Positions 44,840 through 55,669 of a stretch of DNA of 64,000 bases are shown here, one piece after another. The notes under the pieces are model-generated. The model saw only the letters and a program-made list of their open reading frames with translations, made no database searches and had not been told where the DNA came from. The number at the start of each line of letters is the position of its first letter. The stretch's first letter is position 1. The position numbers were made by a program, and so were the translations under genes. The stretch is from Pollenia angustigena (lineage: Eukaryota; Arthropoda; Insecta; Diptera; Polleniidae): assembly GCA_930367215.1 (NCBI GenBank), contig OV884059.1:146442511-146506510 (forward strand). The letters run 5' to 3'.

Positions 44840-46405
44840 GATTGGGACAGCCCAATTTCAGCTTTTGAAAACATGCGGGCTTTTTCGGCAATGAACTTAA
44901 TTTAACACAAAATTAGAAAATAATGAAAATGCAATAAGAATCAATATTTCGAACAAGTACTCATTGTTCATGTAATTGAATTTGTTGGGACACGTTTGAA
45001 TCATCCCTAGAATTGATAAAGCTATTAAATTCTAGAAATATCTACAAAAAAATTGAGGTGGATAATAAATTTGGCTGTGGACTTTTTGACTTTGTTTATC
45101 AAAGTTACATTAATTGAGTTGGGTAAAATCTAAACACAAAATAAAAAACACGTACAAACAAAATGCAGTACTAATAAAATATTTAATGTCAAATTTTAAA
45201 TAAAATTCAATTAAAGTATGAAAGTATTTAGTGGGGATTTTTAGGGAAGAAAAAATAATTTTTGCTTATACAAATTTACAATTTGGGGATACAATTTTAA
45301 AAACATCTGACAACCCTGTCTACAAGGCTGGCAGCGAAACTCACCTTACCTTACCTCTCCCACCTAACACGGTACGAAATACTATTTTGCCCCTAATTTT
45401 ACCCGGAAAAACAGTTGAGCAGTGTAAAATGTTTCACTCTTAATTGCCTGCGAACATGTTCTCGTTCTGTTTCTCTTTTTTATGATAGTAATTGTTGTTG
45501 ATTTTATGTTAAAGTTTGTTATTTTTATATCCATACACGTATTTGTATTTATTTGTTTGTTTCCATGAGCATTTTTTTTAATTTATAAAGAGTTTATTAG
45601 TTTTGCTTTTATTTATTTTGTAATATTGAAGTCATTTACATTTTCATCTTGGTTTCTTATTTTTTTAAGTCGTGTGCCATTTTGCTTATTAACATGCAAT
45701 TCACACTATTTGTAAATAAAAGAAATTTTGGCAATTTTACTTTATAGTAGTAATAGGTACGATACATAAACTTTTTAGAAAAAATTTAACTTCTACATAA
45801 TCGGCCTTATTGTGTAAGGCGTTGTCGTTAACAAGTGAGATTCTTTTTTTGTAATAGATTAAAGAACACAGGTAATGTGTAACATTTTTGGCTTAACCTT
45901 TTTAAATCGTTTCTTAGCTAATCTTTGGTTTTAATACGTCAATAGAGCATAAACTTAGCTGAGAGAATCTCCTGTGAACATGAATATGTGCAGAAGAACG
46001 ATGCACCCGCAGACGTTAATCGCAACTAGTTAAAAATTAACAATTTCTGTTGGATCTTCTAATGCCCTCGTTTGTTTCACTTCAAAGATCTTCTTACCCA
46101 CGATTAAGGTTAAAAACACATCACCGTAAATTTTCCACCAACAAGCCTAGGATCTGTAAAGCTCTGATTGCACACATCAGTACAAATGCATAATACCTTC
46201 CCCACTATTATGATATGGGTATAAAAAAAGCAAATTTTAGCACGATAAGCCGACTGAAAGCTTAATTACTGATTTTAGTGAGTATTTTTTTCATCCAGCA
46301 CAAATGAAATACTGTTTACTGCGAAATTGTATTGAATGTCTTTTTATTGACCCAATTTCTTCAGTTTTGCTACAAAAAGCAAGATTTTTATTATAAAAAA
46401 TTTCC
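44840..46405. other. Stretch without a supported gene
   Basis: Around 46160-46215 'gcacacatcagtacaaatgc' relates to 41895-41915. No coding region is supported. Confidence 0.4.
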
Positions 46406-46717
46406 TTTTTTAACAGGGATGGCTGCCCACTGGGTTACCCAGAAAAACCCACCCGGGTTTTAATGGGTATTTTGTTTTAAAAAACCCAAGTGGGGTTTTT
46501 TCTTTATACAGTAGACGCTCGGTTATATGAATACCCAGTTATATGAACATCCAGAATAGTGAACAACAAAATTTGTATACATGAGGTTCTAAAGAGACCT
46601 ATCTCTATTATGTGAACAACTTGCAACCATTGATTTTTTTAAGAGTATCACAACCTTAAATTGTCATCAGTGGCTTTTGGTTAAGTTTGCTTTGAAATTT
46701 CATAATAAAATGACTTA

Positions 46718-47350
46718 GGGCGCCCGTACACGACATGTATTTGTCATCTGACATGTCAAATTTTCAAGTCACATGTAATTGTTCATGTCTGTCAAAATTG
46801 CTGTTTTACATAAGGTTTATAATATTCGGTCACAAACGTACATGTAATTTGCTTCTGACATTGTCTCTGTTTTTTTCGCATTGTTATTGCAGAAACCAAA
46901 GTAGTTCTCGGTTTCAAAATAGCTTGCTGCCGCCACGAAAATATTTATTTGCGCCGTAAAATAATTTAGCCATCTTAAAATTTTTTCTTTTATTTTAAAG
47001 ATAATAATTTAGAATTTTATAATTAAACGGTTTTTATGTATATATTTACATAAATTCTATTCAATGGTGAGATGAGCATACATATCTTGGTATTGTAAAA
47101 TATTAACTTCAGCCGGCTAATGATTCCTTCAATAGTTGACGCCGCTGCCAGTTTCTTCCCGGCATAGATTTCTGATGTCAGATGGTTTGTCAGAAGAAAA
47201 TAGAGCACGCTCTAATTGAAATTTTGTCAGATGACTTTGCGTCTGACTTTTACAGAAGCAAAGTTAAAAAGGTAACACACGACATGTATGTGTTTTGCAG
47301 TGGGAAATTTGACATGTCAGATGACAAAAACATGTCGTCTATGTGCTCCT
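46718..47350. mobile_element. Harbinger-like MITE with TTA duplication
   Basis: GGGCGCCCGTACACGACATG at the left is matched by the reversed right end (AGGAGCACATAGACGACATG), then 'tttgtcatctgacatgtcaa' in both. TTA on each side (46715-46717, 47351-47353). A truncated copy opens the window (1-128). Confidence 0.85.
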
Positions 47351-47436
47351 TTATCGATCAACGCGTAAATATTTGAAATTTTTAATCCAAATAATTCGGC
47401 TAATGGGCTGAAGCACAAATTGATATTGATTTTGTA

Positions 47437-47728
47437 TTTCCACCCAAAATTTTATTTTCCGATGAAGCCCATTTCGGGTTGAATAGGTACGTAAATAACC
47501 AGAATTGTCGCATTTGGAGTGAGTAGAATCCACAAGCTTTTGTCGAAACACCATTACATCCACAAAAATTACTGTTTGGTGCGCTTTATGGGCTGGCAGA
47601 GCCATATGTCTTCAAAAACGATGATAGAAAGAATGCAAAACGTTGTTGAAAATTGTTGCCTTCTACGCTCCAGCCGTGGCGGCCACAGTGCTGTAATCAT
47701 ATTTAAATTTCATAGAATTTTCTTTCCA
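47437..47728 (+). pseudogene. Mariner transposase remnant, first-aspartate block fused to C-terminus
   Basis: The plus strand reads KILFSDEAHFGLNRYVNNQN, then CRIWSE, a stop, NPQAFVETPLHPQK and VFKNDD; this is the first-aspartate region of Tc1/mariner transposases. After a frame change it continues ERMQNVVENCC and RSSRGGHSAVIIFKF, the C-terminal end of the same protein type. The second and third aspartates are deleted. It cannot be active. Confidence 0.82.
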
Positions 47729-47770
47729 AAAAAGCCCGTTTCATTGATATTAACTATATTTCCTTGTTTT

Positions 47771-48007
47771 ATAAAGCTTCGTACAGACGATGGTCAGATC
47801 TTACAATATTGTAAGCAGGCGTTGCCAACAGCAATATTTTTCTGACAATGGTCCATTGTCAGATGCATTAATTCTGCACTTCTGCAAATACAAATGAGCT
47901 TACAATGTTCACACAGTTGTAAGACATTTTAGCCAATTTTAATGCAATTTAAGCAACGCGGCTTATTAATATTGTAAGATCTGCCCATCGTCTGTACGAA
48001 GCTTTAT
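47771..48007. mobile_element. 237-bp MITE, ATAAAGCTTCGTACAGACG ends
   Basis: ATAAAGCTTCGTACAGACGA at the left is mirrored at the right with one mismatch in the first 35 bases ('gatggtcagatcttacaat' against 'gatgggcagatcttacaat'). AT-rich flanks hide the exact target duplication. Confidence 0.82.
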
Positions 48008-48233
48008 GATTTAAACTTGTGTCACTCTATAAAAAACACCCTTTGTTATAAATGTGTCTTCCCCGAAATAAGCTAGTAAATGTGTATATACGAATACAAA
48101 GGAAAATTTATAAAATGGTTGGTGTTTGTTAAGTTATTGCTTGGAGTGAAAATAAAATATCGGATAATGATATTTGGCATTGCAAAAATGCAGGGACACG
48201 ACATTACAGAAATCCCTTAAAGCAAAATAATAT

Positions 48234-50316
48234 TTTTATTTTTATTTTTATTTATTTAATAGATTCATTTACTAATATAATAACAAAATTTGTTTAAATT
48301 TAAATAATGATCTATAACTGGCATAACATACAGTTGTGAGCCAGATTGGCAAAATTAAAGCTGTTAAAAAATAAAAATTCAAAAAGATAAATTTGTAAGC
48401 TAATTTACAGCATAAAATTTGTTTAACAAATGAACTTAGTACAAATATTTATATAAATTATAAAAATATAAAAAGGAATTAACAAATTCAAAAATATAAA
48501 ATGTAAAAAGGAATTAAGCAAATTCATTTAATATCACTTTTCTGTATTTGAGACAAGATTCCAGGTAATTAACAAGGGAACCAAAATTAAAGGCATCCCC
48601 ATTCAGAATATTTAGAACGTCGAGTAGGTTTAGTTGATGTTTATTGAAAAATGTACTTCTAAATCCACTATAAATGGGGCATGTACCAATAAAGTGTAGA
48701 GTATTTTCCGTTGCGTCTAGATTGCAGAGAGTGCAGATTCCGTCGGATGTACTTCTAAAAGATCTAGCATTTATATCCAACAGTCCTCCTCTTGCTCTTA
48801 TCAATAGACTTATTGCACGAGACGAGAGTTCTGTAGTAGTGATTTGAAGTAAAGAATAATTTAATTGTGAGTATAAGTCATGAAACTGAGAGTTTCTAGC
48901 GTCGGCAATAAAGGTTTGATATTCATAAATTTTAACAAGTGGTAAAATTGATTTGCAATGTTTGCTTAGTGGTACAGAATTATTATGTGGCACAAAATTA
49001 ATTTTAGCACACAAGTTCGTCCAATCCTCAGCCCAAAAAGTTTGTTTAGCGATTATTATTTCTGCAAGCTTTCGAGGTAATCTGTCGCAAGGCATGTTAA
49101 GAACTTTGTTGATGTAATCAAAATGCAATTTTAACGTATCTATGTATAAAGAGTTTAAAACCGTTTCTAAAAAGAGCATATAGTTTGGAGTGTTGCTAGG
49201 TAAAAGTAACATCTTTTTAATAAAAAATCCAAATAGTTTTTCAACTATTTCGTATTTCATGTAACCCCATACTTGGGCTCCGTAAAACATGATTGACCGA
49301 GATACAGCGCTGAAGATTTTAAGTTTATTTTTATTAGATATTTTGGGATGGTTTATATATTTTGACCAAGATGAAGATATTGCCATTTTTGATGTAGTAA
49401 GTTTATTTTCCAAATGTTTTCTAAAGGATAAGTTGTAACACAAGTCCATACCAAGATATTTATATGAATTTACGATTTCAATTTCATTTTCTCCAAATTT
49501 CCACTTTACGTTGTTTGATATTCTAGTGCCACTGCGAAAAACTAATACTTTGGATTTAGCAAGGTTGACTTTTAAATGCCATAAGTTACTATACACATGA
49601 AGGGAATCAATCATCGTTTGGAGACCAGTGGGTGAATCAGATAGTATGACAATGTCGTCTGCGTAAAGAAGAACTTTTACTGCGATGTTGTCGACAATTA
49701 TCCCGCCAGTAAGCACGTCGGCTAAGTCGTTCAAGTATAATGCAAACAGAATTGGGCTTAATATGCAACCCTGTTTGACACCAAGGTTCACATTAAAAGA
49801 CTTGGAGAGTGAGTTTCCGAACAATATTTGACTGGAGGTGTTATCATACGATTGTTGCAGTATTCGTATTATTTTTGATGACAATCCCATATTTGCAAGT
49901 TTATAAAACAATGAATTCCTGGGAATCGAATCAAATGCACAAGTAAAATCAACAAAAAAGGCATACGTGTTTTTACCATTGAGTTTATTTAAATGAACAA
50001 TATTTGTTAGATTGAAGACATTATCCACGGTTGAATATTGTTTTCTAAACCCAGCTTGGTATTCATTTAAAATATTATGTTCGACAATCCAGTACGATAT
50101 ACGATTCATTATAATGCTATTAAAAATTTTGCATAGAGAATCTATTAGAGACAGTCCGCGATAATTAGAAGGAATGTTTGGATCACCTTTTTTCAGTAGT
50201 GGAATAAGAATTGCAGTTTTAAAACTAGCTGGTATATTTTCTTTAAGAAATATAACATTTAAAACATAAAGTACCTCAATAATAAAGTTTACCACTTTCA
50301 TGTACATTTTTTAATT
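48234..50316 (-). mobile_element. 5'-truncated LINE, non-Jockey
   Basis: Minus-strand insertion with a simple TATTTT-rich 3' end (48231-48260). Flanks AGCAAAATAATAT (48221-48233) and AGCAAACTAATAT (50317-50329) match at 12 of 13 bases, a likely target duplication. Only the reverse transcriptase half is present. Confidence 0.8.
48514..50307 (-). CDS. LINE reverse transcriptase, 597 aa, endonuclease missing
   Basis: Open from an internal Met; the true start is lost with the 5' truncation. Motifs in order: IPASFKTAILIPLLKKGDP (25-43), SNYRGLSLI (47-55), GFRKQYSTVDN (86-96), FFVDFTCAFDSIPR (117-130, motif A), GVKQGCILSPILF (176-188, motif B) and LLYADDIVIL (213-222, catalytic YADD, motif C). A C-terminal Cys-Cys-His-Cys motif, CTLCN..HFIGTC, lies at about 525-543. 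It differs from the Jockey type (FADD, YGIQLWG). The RGLSLI form, YADD and long C-terminal region suggest a CR1/L2-group or related clade, but I am not sure. It is surprisingly free of stops for a dead copy, so the insertion is young. Confidence 0.9.
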   Translation of the reverse strand: MYMKVVNFIIEVLYVLNVIFLKENIPASFKTAILIPLLKKGDPNIPSNYRGLSLIDSLCKIFNSIIMNRISYWIVEHNILNEYQAGFRKQYSTVDNVFNLTNIVHLNKLNGKNTYAFFVDFTCAFDSIPRNSLFYKLANMGLSSKIIRILQQSYDNTSSQILFGNSLSKSFNVNLGVKQGCILSPILFALYLNDLADVLTGGIIVDNIAVKVLLYADDIVILSDSPTGLQTMIDSLHVYSNLWHLKVNLAKSKVLVFRSGTRISNNVKWKFGENEIEIVNSYKYLGMDLCYNLSFRKHLENKLTTSKMAISSSWSKYINHPKISNKNKLKIFSAVSRSIMFYGAQVWGYMKYEIVEKLFGFFIKKMLLLPSNTPNYMLFLETVLNSLYIDTLKLHFDYINKVLNMPCDRLPRKLAEIIIAKQTFWAEDWTNLCAKINFVPHNNSVPLSKHCKSILPLVKIYEYQTFIADARNSQFHDLYSQLNYSLLQITTTELSSRAISLLIRARGGLLDINARSFRSTSDGICTLCNLDATENTLHFIGTCPIYSGFRSTFFNKHQLNLLDVLNILNGDAFNFGSLVNYLESCLKYRKVILNEFA

Positions 50317-52209
50317 AGCAAACTAATATAAAATAAAAACTTAATATACGATTTTAAGTACTTATTTTATATTGTCTCGATTATGTGAAATTTTCCATTT
50401 AGTGAACAGGCCCTGTCTGAATTAGTTCATAAAAGAGAGCGTCTACTGTATTCATTTATACAAAGATTGTATAATTTTTTATTTTTTTTTACAGAAAAAT
50501 AAAATAAAATGATTATAAAATGCATACAAAGTGTTTATATGCCCATTTGTACGTATGTTGATATAACGTTAGTGGGCTTTTCTCTTTTTATTAATTATTT
50601 AAATCTTATTCCTTTTAAAAATCAAAATCAGGCTTTTTAAAATGAATTTGGTTTGAAAAATGCGGAAAATGATTTGTAAAATACTTAATTGGATTACAAA
50701 AATTCTGAATTTGTTTTTTAAAAACCTGAATTTGATTTTGAAAAGGCCGAAATTGTAGTTAAAATCCTATACCTACATAAAAAGTGGCTCAGATTTTAAA
50801 TGTCGATACATTTTAACAAGAGCTAATGCTTTTTCCAATCCAAGACGATTTCTATGGTTATTGTATAATAAACAATAAGGGGTAAAAAATGTTTTCTACT
50901 GATGCTGAACTAGCAGGGCAATTTATTGCTGAAGCGAAAAAATCGTAAAATTTTGCTGGTAAAAATTTTAAATGTTTGACAATTGTTGTTCAGTTCTGAT
51001 TTTTTTGATTGCAAAAAAAGGAATTTGGAAAATTGCACTCATGTTGAATGTCTTAATTATAATTTAAAAGTCTGATTTTGTACATATTTGTCGTGTCAAA
51101 TAAAGTAAAACAGCCTGTCATCTTATTATTACGTCTTTAATGGAAATAGAATATAAATATAAAAATAATGTTAAATGGAAAAAACTGCAATGTTGCAACT
51201 TTTAAACCTGATTGTTTACACTTGGTTTAAGGCTGTTTAAATTGCAGCTTTTAGTGTAAATACTTTTCCTTGTGTGCTTTTTCCATTTTTCAATCAAATA
51301 AAATCTGAACTGAATACCGTTATTGTGAAAAATATTCTTTTAAAATGTCAAACAGGGTGCAAGAAATGAGAGGTGCTTTTGACTTAACCATTCTTCAGCT
51401 ATCTACGTTTTCTTGACTAATTAGTTTGTATACCTACATACTTAAATATATGTTTGGGATGCATCACATTCGCCAAATAATGAGTTGGAGTAAGTACGCG
51501 TTTCAACAAAATTCTGTTTTGACAGTTGTATATCATTGTTCAACAAATTACATCAATGGCAGTTGCAATTGTAGCGGAGTCACTTTGTACAGCATTTAGA
51601 TCTTTTTGAACTTTGAGTAACATTTGTTGGAGATTCAAAGCTTATTTATACAACTGAGCGTAATTTAAAATTCTATGAATGTCATTCTCAAATTCATTTA
51701 TATGTTCCGATCTTATTTGGGCATAAAAGTTCAACTTGGCAGTTGAGGCATATATGTAAGGACTTATGTAAGACTAGCTTTTCTTGCTAAATCTATACCG
51801 AAAAGAGCTGAGTTGGCAACATTGCTTAGACCAATTATTATACACGAAAAACAACAAAACCCAAAAAAGCCCAGTAAAACCCAATTAAACCCAATAAAAC
51901 CCATGAAAAACCCACTGGGTTGGGCTTTTTTTTTAAAAAGCCCGGTTTGTGACAGCCCTGTTTTTTAACGTCCTTTCTTTATTTTTATGTGTGTTTAAAA
52001 CGTTTTTTTAATGTTTTGATTCACAATTTCTTTATATCGCCACAAATAAGTTTCTCAATATGGTAAATATGTTTCCTTAATTCCACATTAAATCGGTATT
52101 GAAAAACTAGACAACAAGTAACAGTAGCAACCAACGCAACTTTACTAAATAGTCGAATAAAAAAATGCATAGAACTTAAGCCATATTTTCTGCATATATA
52201 CTGCTGCGT

Positions 52210-52330
52210 CAATAGTCGTCGTCAGCAGTCGTCGATGGCTGCGAGTGTAAGACGGCAAATCCATCTGAGGAGATCGAGTGGTTGCGATCGAAACATGTCA
52301 TGGTAACCTGCCGGCCAGGGATCGAGCCCC
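52210..52330 (+). other. GC-richer island with a B-box-like motif
   Basis: 'gccagggatcgagccccagc' (52313-52332) resembles a polymerase III B box (GGTTCGANTCC, about nine of 11). The upstream 'gatggctgcgagtg' is only a poor A box. A tRNA-derived SINE head is possible; the short length and missing A box leave it doubtful. Confidence 0.25.
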
Positions 52331-52703
52331 AGCCACGTCAAGAATGAAAGATTATCAATAACAATTTTAATTAATTTTCATGTTGTAAAATTCCTTTCTT
52401 CATAAAAATAATTTAATGAAAATTAAATTTCATGAACTTAAGCCTAATTAAAAATGTTAAAAAATATAGGTATTATTTATTTGTAAAAAATATCATAAAA
52501 ACAAACTTAAAATAATAATTACAGGTATCCCTTGATTTACACGGTACTTCATTTACGCGATTTAGATATAACACGGATCAATAATAGTAACCCTTTTTTG
52601 AAATACGCGTTTTTTACGCGCTTTAATAAAACACGCTCAAAAAATGATGGCAATTTTTTCAGCTTCAAGTAAATTTTTACTGTTTACTGAAAAAATTACA
52701 ATG

Positions 52704-54601
52704 GGTGGTATTATTGATTCCGTTCCGCAAGTGCGGAAAGCAATTTTTGTGCGGAAGCCAAATTTGTAATTATTCATTCCGTTTGTGTGGTATCCTTCCG
52801 TTGTTGCGGTATCATGTCTACCTTGACGGTATTGCCATATTATTGATTCCGCAATGTAGATATATTTCTTCATTTTGCTTACGCTCAAATTTTATAACGA
52901 AAAGCTAACGGAAAGAACAAAAATGTAAGGAATTGTAAAATTTGCAAGAAAAATTGTTTTAATTTAAATATTTTGATTTTTTTATATTTTTATAGGAGTA
53001 AAAAAGAAAATACTCAAGTAAATTGCAAATAGAAGCAATGGTTGATTTAATGAAAAACAAATCAAGACATTGCTTGTGGTTTTATACATACTAGTGTTCG
53101 CCTTATGGTCAAAATTCAACCATGATTTTTTGTTTTTGTAAATTTGAAGAAAACATAATTCATCTAAGTATATATGAATTTATTTGTTTCGAGCATTTAT
53201 TTTTTTCTTCAAAGTAAATCGATTTGGCGGGGGACCAACCTCCGGTTCATAGTTAATCTTCTACGTGAGTAATTTAATTTTGTAAGTTCAGTATAAAAAA
53301 TACCAATTGACAAAAAAGTATCAAAAAGTCTCCTTTATATATTGTCATCCACTCAGGACGTTGCACGTTTAATTTTATGTTTCTATGTCTAATACTAACG
53401 AAAATTAATCAAAGTACCAGATGTAGAACGAAAAAGTACCAAAAAGCTCCCCTTACATGTTCTTATTCACCCAGTTTAATGTACAATTTTATCTTAATTG
53501 GTCGAATATTAACGAAAATTCAAACAGTTCCCGATGAAAAACAAAATATACCAGCATTTTTTATCTTATAGGTTATCACTCACTCAGGATCCTACAGCTA
53601 TAATATTATGTTTCTAAGTTCTATATTATAGAAAATTTAAAAATGATCACATGAAGCACAGAAAAGTAAAAAAAAAGAAATTTAGTTTCCCATATTTCCC
53701 CTCTTTTTCTCCCCACAGAGCTTCGGTTGACAAACAAAGGAAGAAAGCGTTCTTAACAGTTTTGCCTGGTCTGATTTATATAGTCGAAATATTCGAAAAC
53801 CGGTTTCTGAAAAATGTCGAATAATCGATCACCTTAACTTTTTTTTATTTGATAATTGAAAATAGATTTTTATTTATTTAGTTGCATATGTGTTAGTTAC
53901 AATTTTGAAAGCTTATAAGTCTGAAATTATTAAACAGATTTTAATAAAATATACATTGTGCACTTCTTTGAGTAAATACCTCTTAAATGGTGTATATTTT
54001 GTTCAAATCGGTTGACATACAGAGGAGGAAAGTGTTCTTAACTGTTTTGCCTTAGCCGATTTATATATAGACTAATAATAGATTTAACCTGAAATTTTTT
54101 TATTTTTGAAATTACTATCTATCCTTCATTTTTAACACGTCTTCAGATTTATAGCGTAAAACTCTTCTTTCTAACCGCATGTCCAAGTAATCATCGTCGA
54201 AAAAGCCTATTGTGTCCATATTTTAATTTTATATTAACTGCCTTTTAAAATTTCACATATAATTTACTAAAAACACTTTTTATTTTACTTTTCAATTTCT
54301 AATCTTGTCTTGAAATGTCTTTTTTTCATCAGCTGACACAAAATCAACGCGTAATTAATTAAAACTCAACAATAAATTTCAGTGTATTTATCAAATATGA
54401 AAAACTGGGAATTTAGCACGTCATACGAAGATCGTATTAATAATAAACTTTGTATTCCCGAAAATAACTTTGATAAAACAAGGATGTTAAATTTGCTTTG
54501 CAGAAACTGTTTACCGCAGGAATAGATAATTGCAATTTTCATATCGATCAATAACTTTTTCCGCAAAATTTTCCTTTCCGTGCGGAATCAATAATACCAC
54601 C
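52704..54601. mobile_element. Inverted-repeat element, GGTGGTATTATTGATTCCG ends
   Basis: GGTGGTATTATTGATTCCG at the left is mirrored at the right (ending 54601). 'tccgttccgc', 'tgcggaaag', 'tgcggaagcc', 'gttgcggtat' recur near the left end. The target duplication is not resolved. The region just outside, 'agtaaatttttactgtttac' (52664) against 'gtaaccagtaaaattttact' (about 54820), is also inverted, hinting at one more layer. Confidence 0.7.
54366..54430 (+). repeat. Dispersed 70-bp motif (copy)
   Basis: 'caacaataaatttcagtgt' and 'aaactgggaatttagcacg' as at 16366 and 31899. Confidence 0.7.
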
Positions 54602-55061
54602 TAGTATTCAGGAAACTTTTACAAGTAACTGAAATAATGCAGTACTAAGCTAATTTCCCTTTTCTGAAACATATACAAACAAATATATTTTACCTGAAAA
54701 AGTCTAAAAATTAATTGACAATGCTTACAATATAACTTTTTTTTATTAAAATTCTTTTTAAAAGTGAATACTGATTTTTTTAGTAATCAGTAAAAATTGA
54801 CTGAATATTGCCATTATTTCAGTAACCAGTAAAATTTTACTGGTTTTTATTCAATTTGTCTTGGTTTAGTTTGTTTTTGACTATTTTACAATTTTCATCA
54901 TTTTCTTATATTTTTGATTTTAAATATTCAATTACATATGTATGTTTCAATTATTTTTTTATTCTTTTTTAATTCATTTATTTTATAAAGATATAACAGC
55001 AAAGCTTTATACATATCGTTAGAAAGAAATATCCTTTAATTTTTTAAAAGTAAAATACATA

Positions 55062-55485
55062 TGGGGGATTTCATGTCAAGTGACCCAATTTTGAAATCGA
55101 TGTCTTCCGATTTGGATGAAATTTGCACCAAGGTTAGTCCTATTGGATAGTAGTTTAGACACAAAAAAAAATAAAAAAAAGTTTTAAATTTAAAAAAAAA
55201 AAAATAAAAAAAATTTTTTTTTCAAAAGATGGATCAACTAGCTATCGAAGCTACTTGGGACAAATTTTGCTAACACCAATAGGTAATAAGTAACATGGAT
55301 AAGAAAGAACACCTGTATGGCCAAAATGTCAAATTTTGACCCCCACTAACTCAGAAACTTTTAGACCGATCTTGTTGAAAATTTGTGTCTAAACTACTAT
55401 CCAATAGGACTAACCTTGGTGCAAATTTCATCCAAATCGGAAGACATCGATTTCAAAATTGGGTCACTTGACATGAAATCCCCCA
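55062..55485. mobile_element. 424-bp MITE with perfect 104-bp inverted repeats
   Basis: TGGGGGATTTCATGTCAAGT (55062) begins a 104-base arm repeated exactly in reverse at 55382-55485; I compared all 104 positions. TA flanks both sides (55060-55061, 55486-55487). The loop has poly-A/T and 'gatggatcaactagct'. Tc1/mariner-type by its TA duplication. Identity of the arms points to recent insertion. Confidence 0.93.
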
Positions 55486-55669
55486 TATATGTATACAGTT
55501 CTATGTTCTTGATTTAACACGGTTTTAGGGCCCCAAAATGAAATGAAATATGTTAAATTTCTGGTCCCATAAACGGAATTTGTACCAGTCCTGAACCTTG
55601 TTTTACGCGAATTTGTTTTACACGTGCTTTCTTCGGTCCCAACAGACCGCGTTAATCGAGGGTTACCTG

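Larger units (their letters stand above)
46509..50448. mobile_element. Pogo-like TA-flanked element nested in the hAT
   Basis: CAGTAGACGCTCGGTTAT at the left is mirrored by 'agagcgtctactg' at the right, flanked by TA (46507-46508, 50449-50450). At 19420-19430 the related hAT copy reads 'ctttatattcatttatac' without it, an empty site with a single TA. The ends and repeated 'ttatatgaa'/'tagtgaaca' motifs near both termini resemble pogo/Tigger elements. No pogo transposase is visible; four other insertions occupy the interior. Confidence 0.9.
46414..51960. mobile_element. hAT element containing a multi-level nest of insertions
   Basis: CAGGGATGGCTGCCCACTGG and, reversed, CAGGGCTGTCACAAACCGGG form the ends; 'cccaactgggt'-like and repeated 'aaaacccaat' motifs are subterminal. 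An exact 8-bp duplication TTTTTTAA flanks it (46406-46413, 51961-51968). Removing the pogo-like insert (46509-50448) leaves about 1.6 kb; no transposase is recognised in it. The partial copy at 19320 shows the uninterrupted state. Confidence 0.92.
52522..55669. mobile_element. Second pogo-like TA-flanked element
   Basis: CAGGTATCCCTTGATTTACA at the left matches the reversed right end CAGGTAACCCTCGATTAACG; TA flanks both (52520-52521, 55670-55671). Near both ends motifs such as 'ttacgcg', 'tttaacacgg' and 'ttttacgcg' repeat. The interior is occupied by inverted-repeat elements at 52704-54601 and 55062-55485. No transposase is visible. Confidence 0.82.

Noticed and set aside
52210..52330. tRNA or SINE on the basis of the B-box-like motif
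   Set aside because: No matching A box at the right distance; kept only as a low-confidence island.
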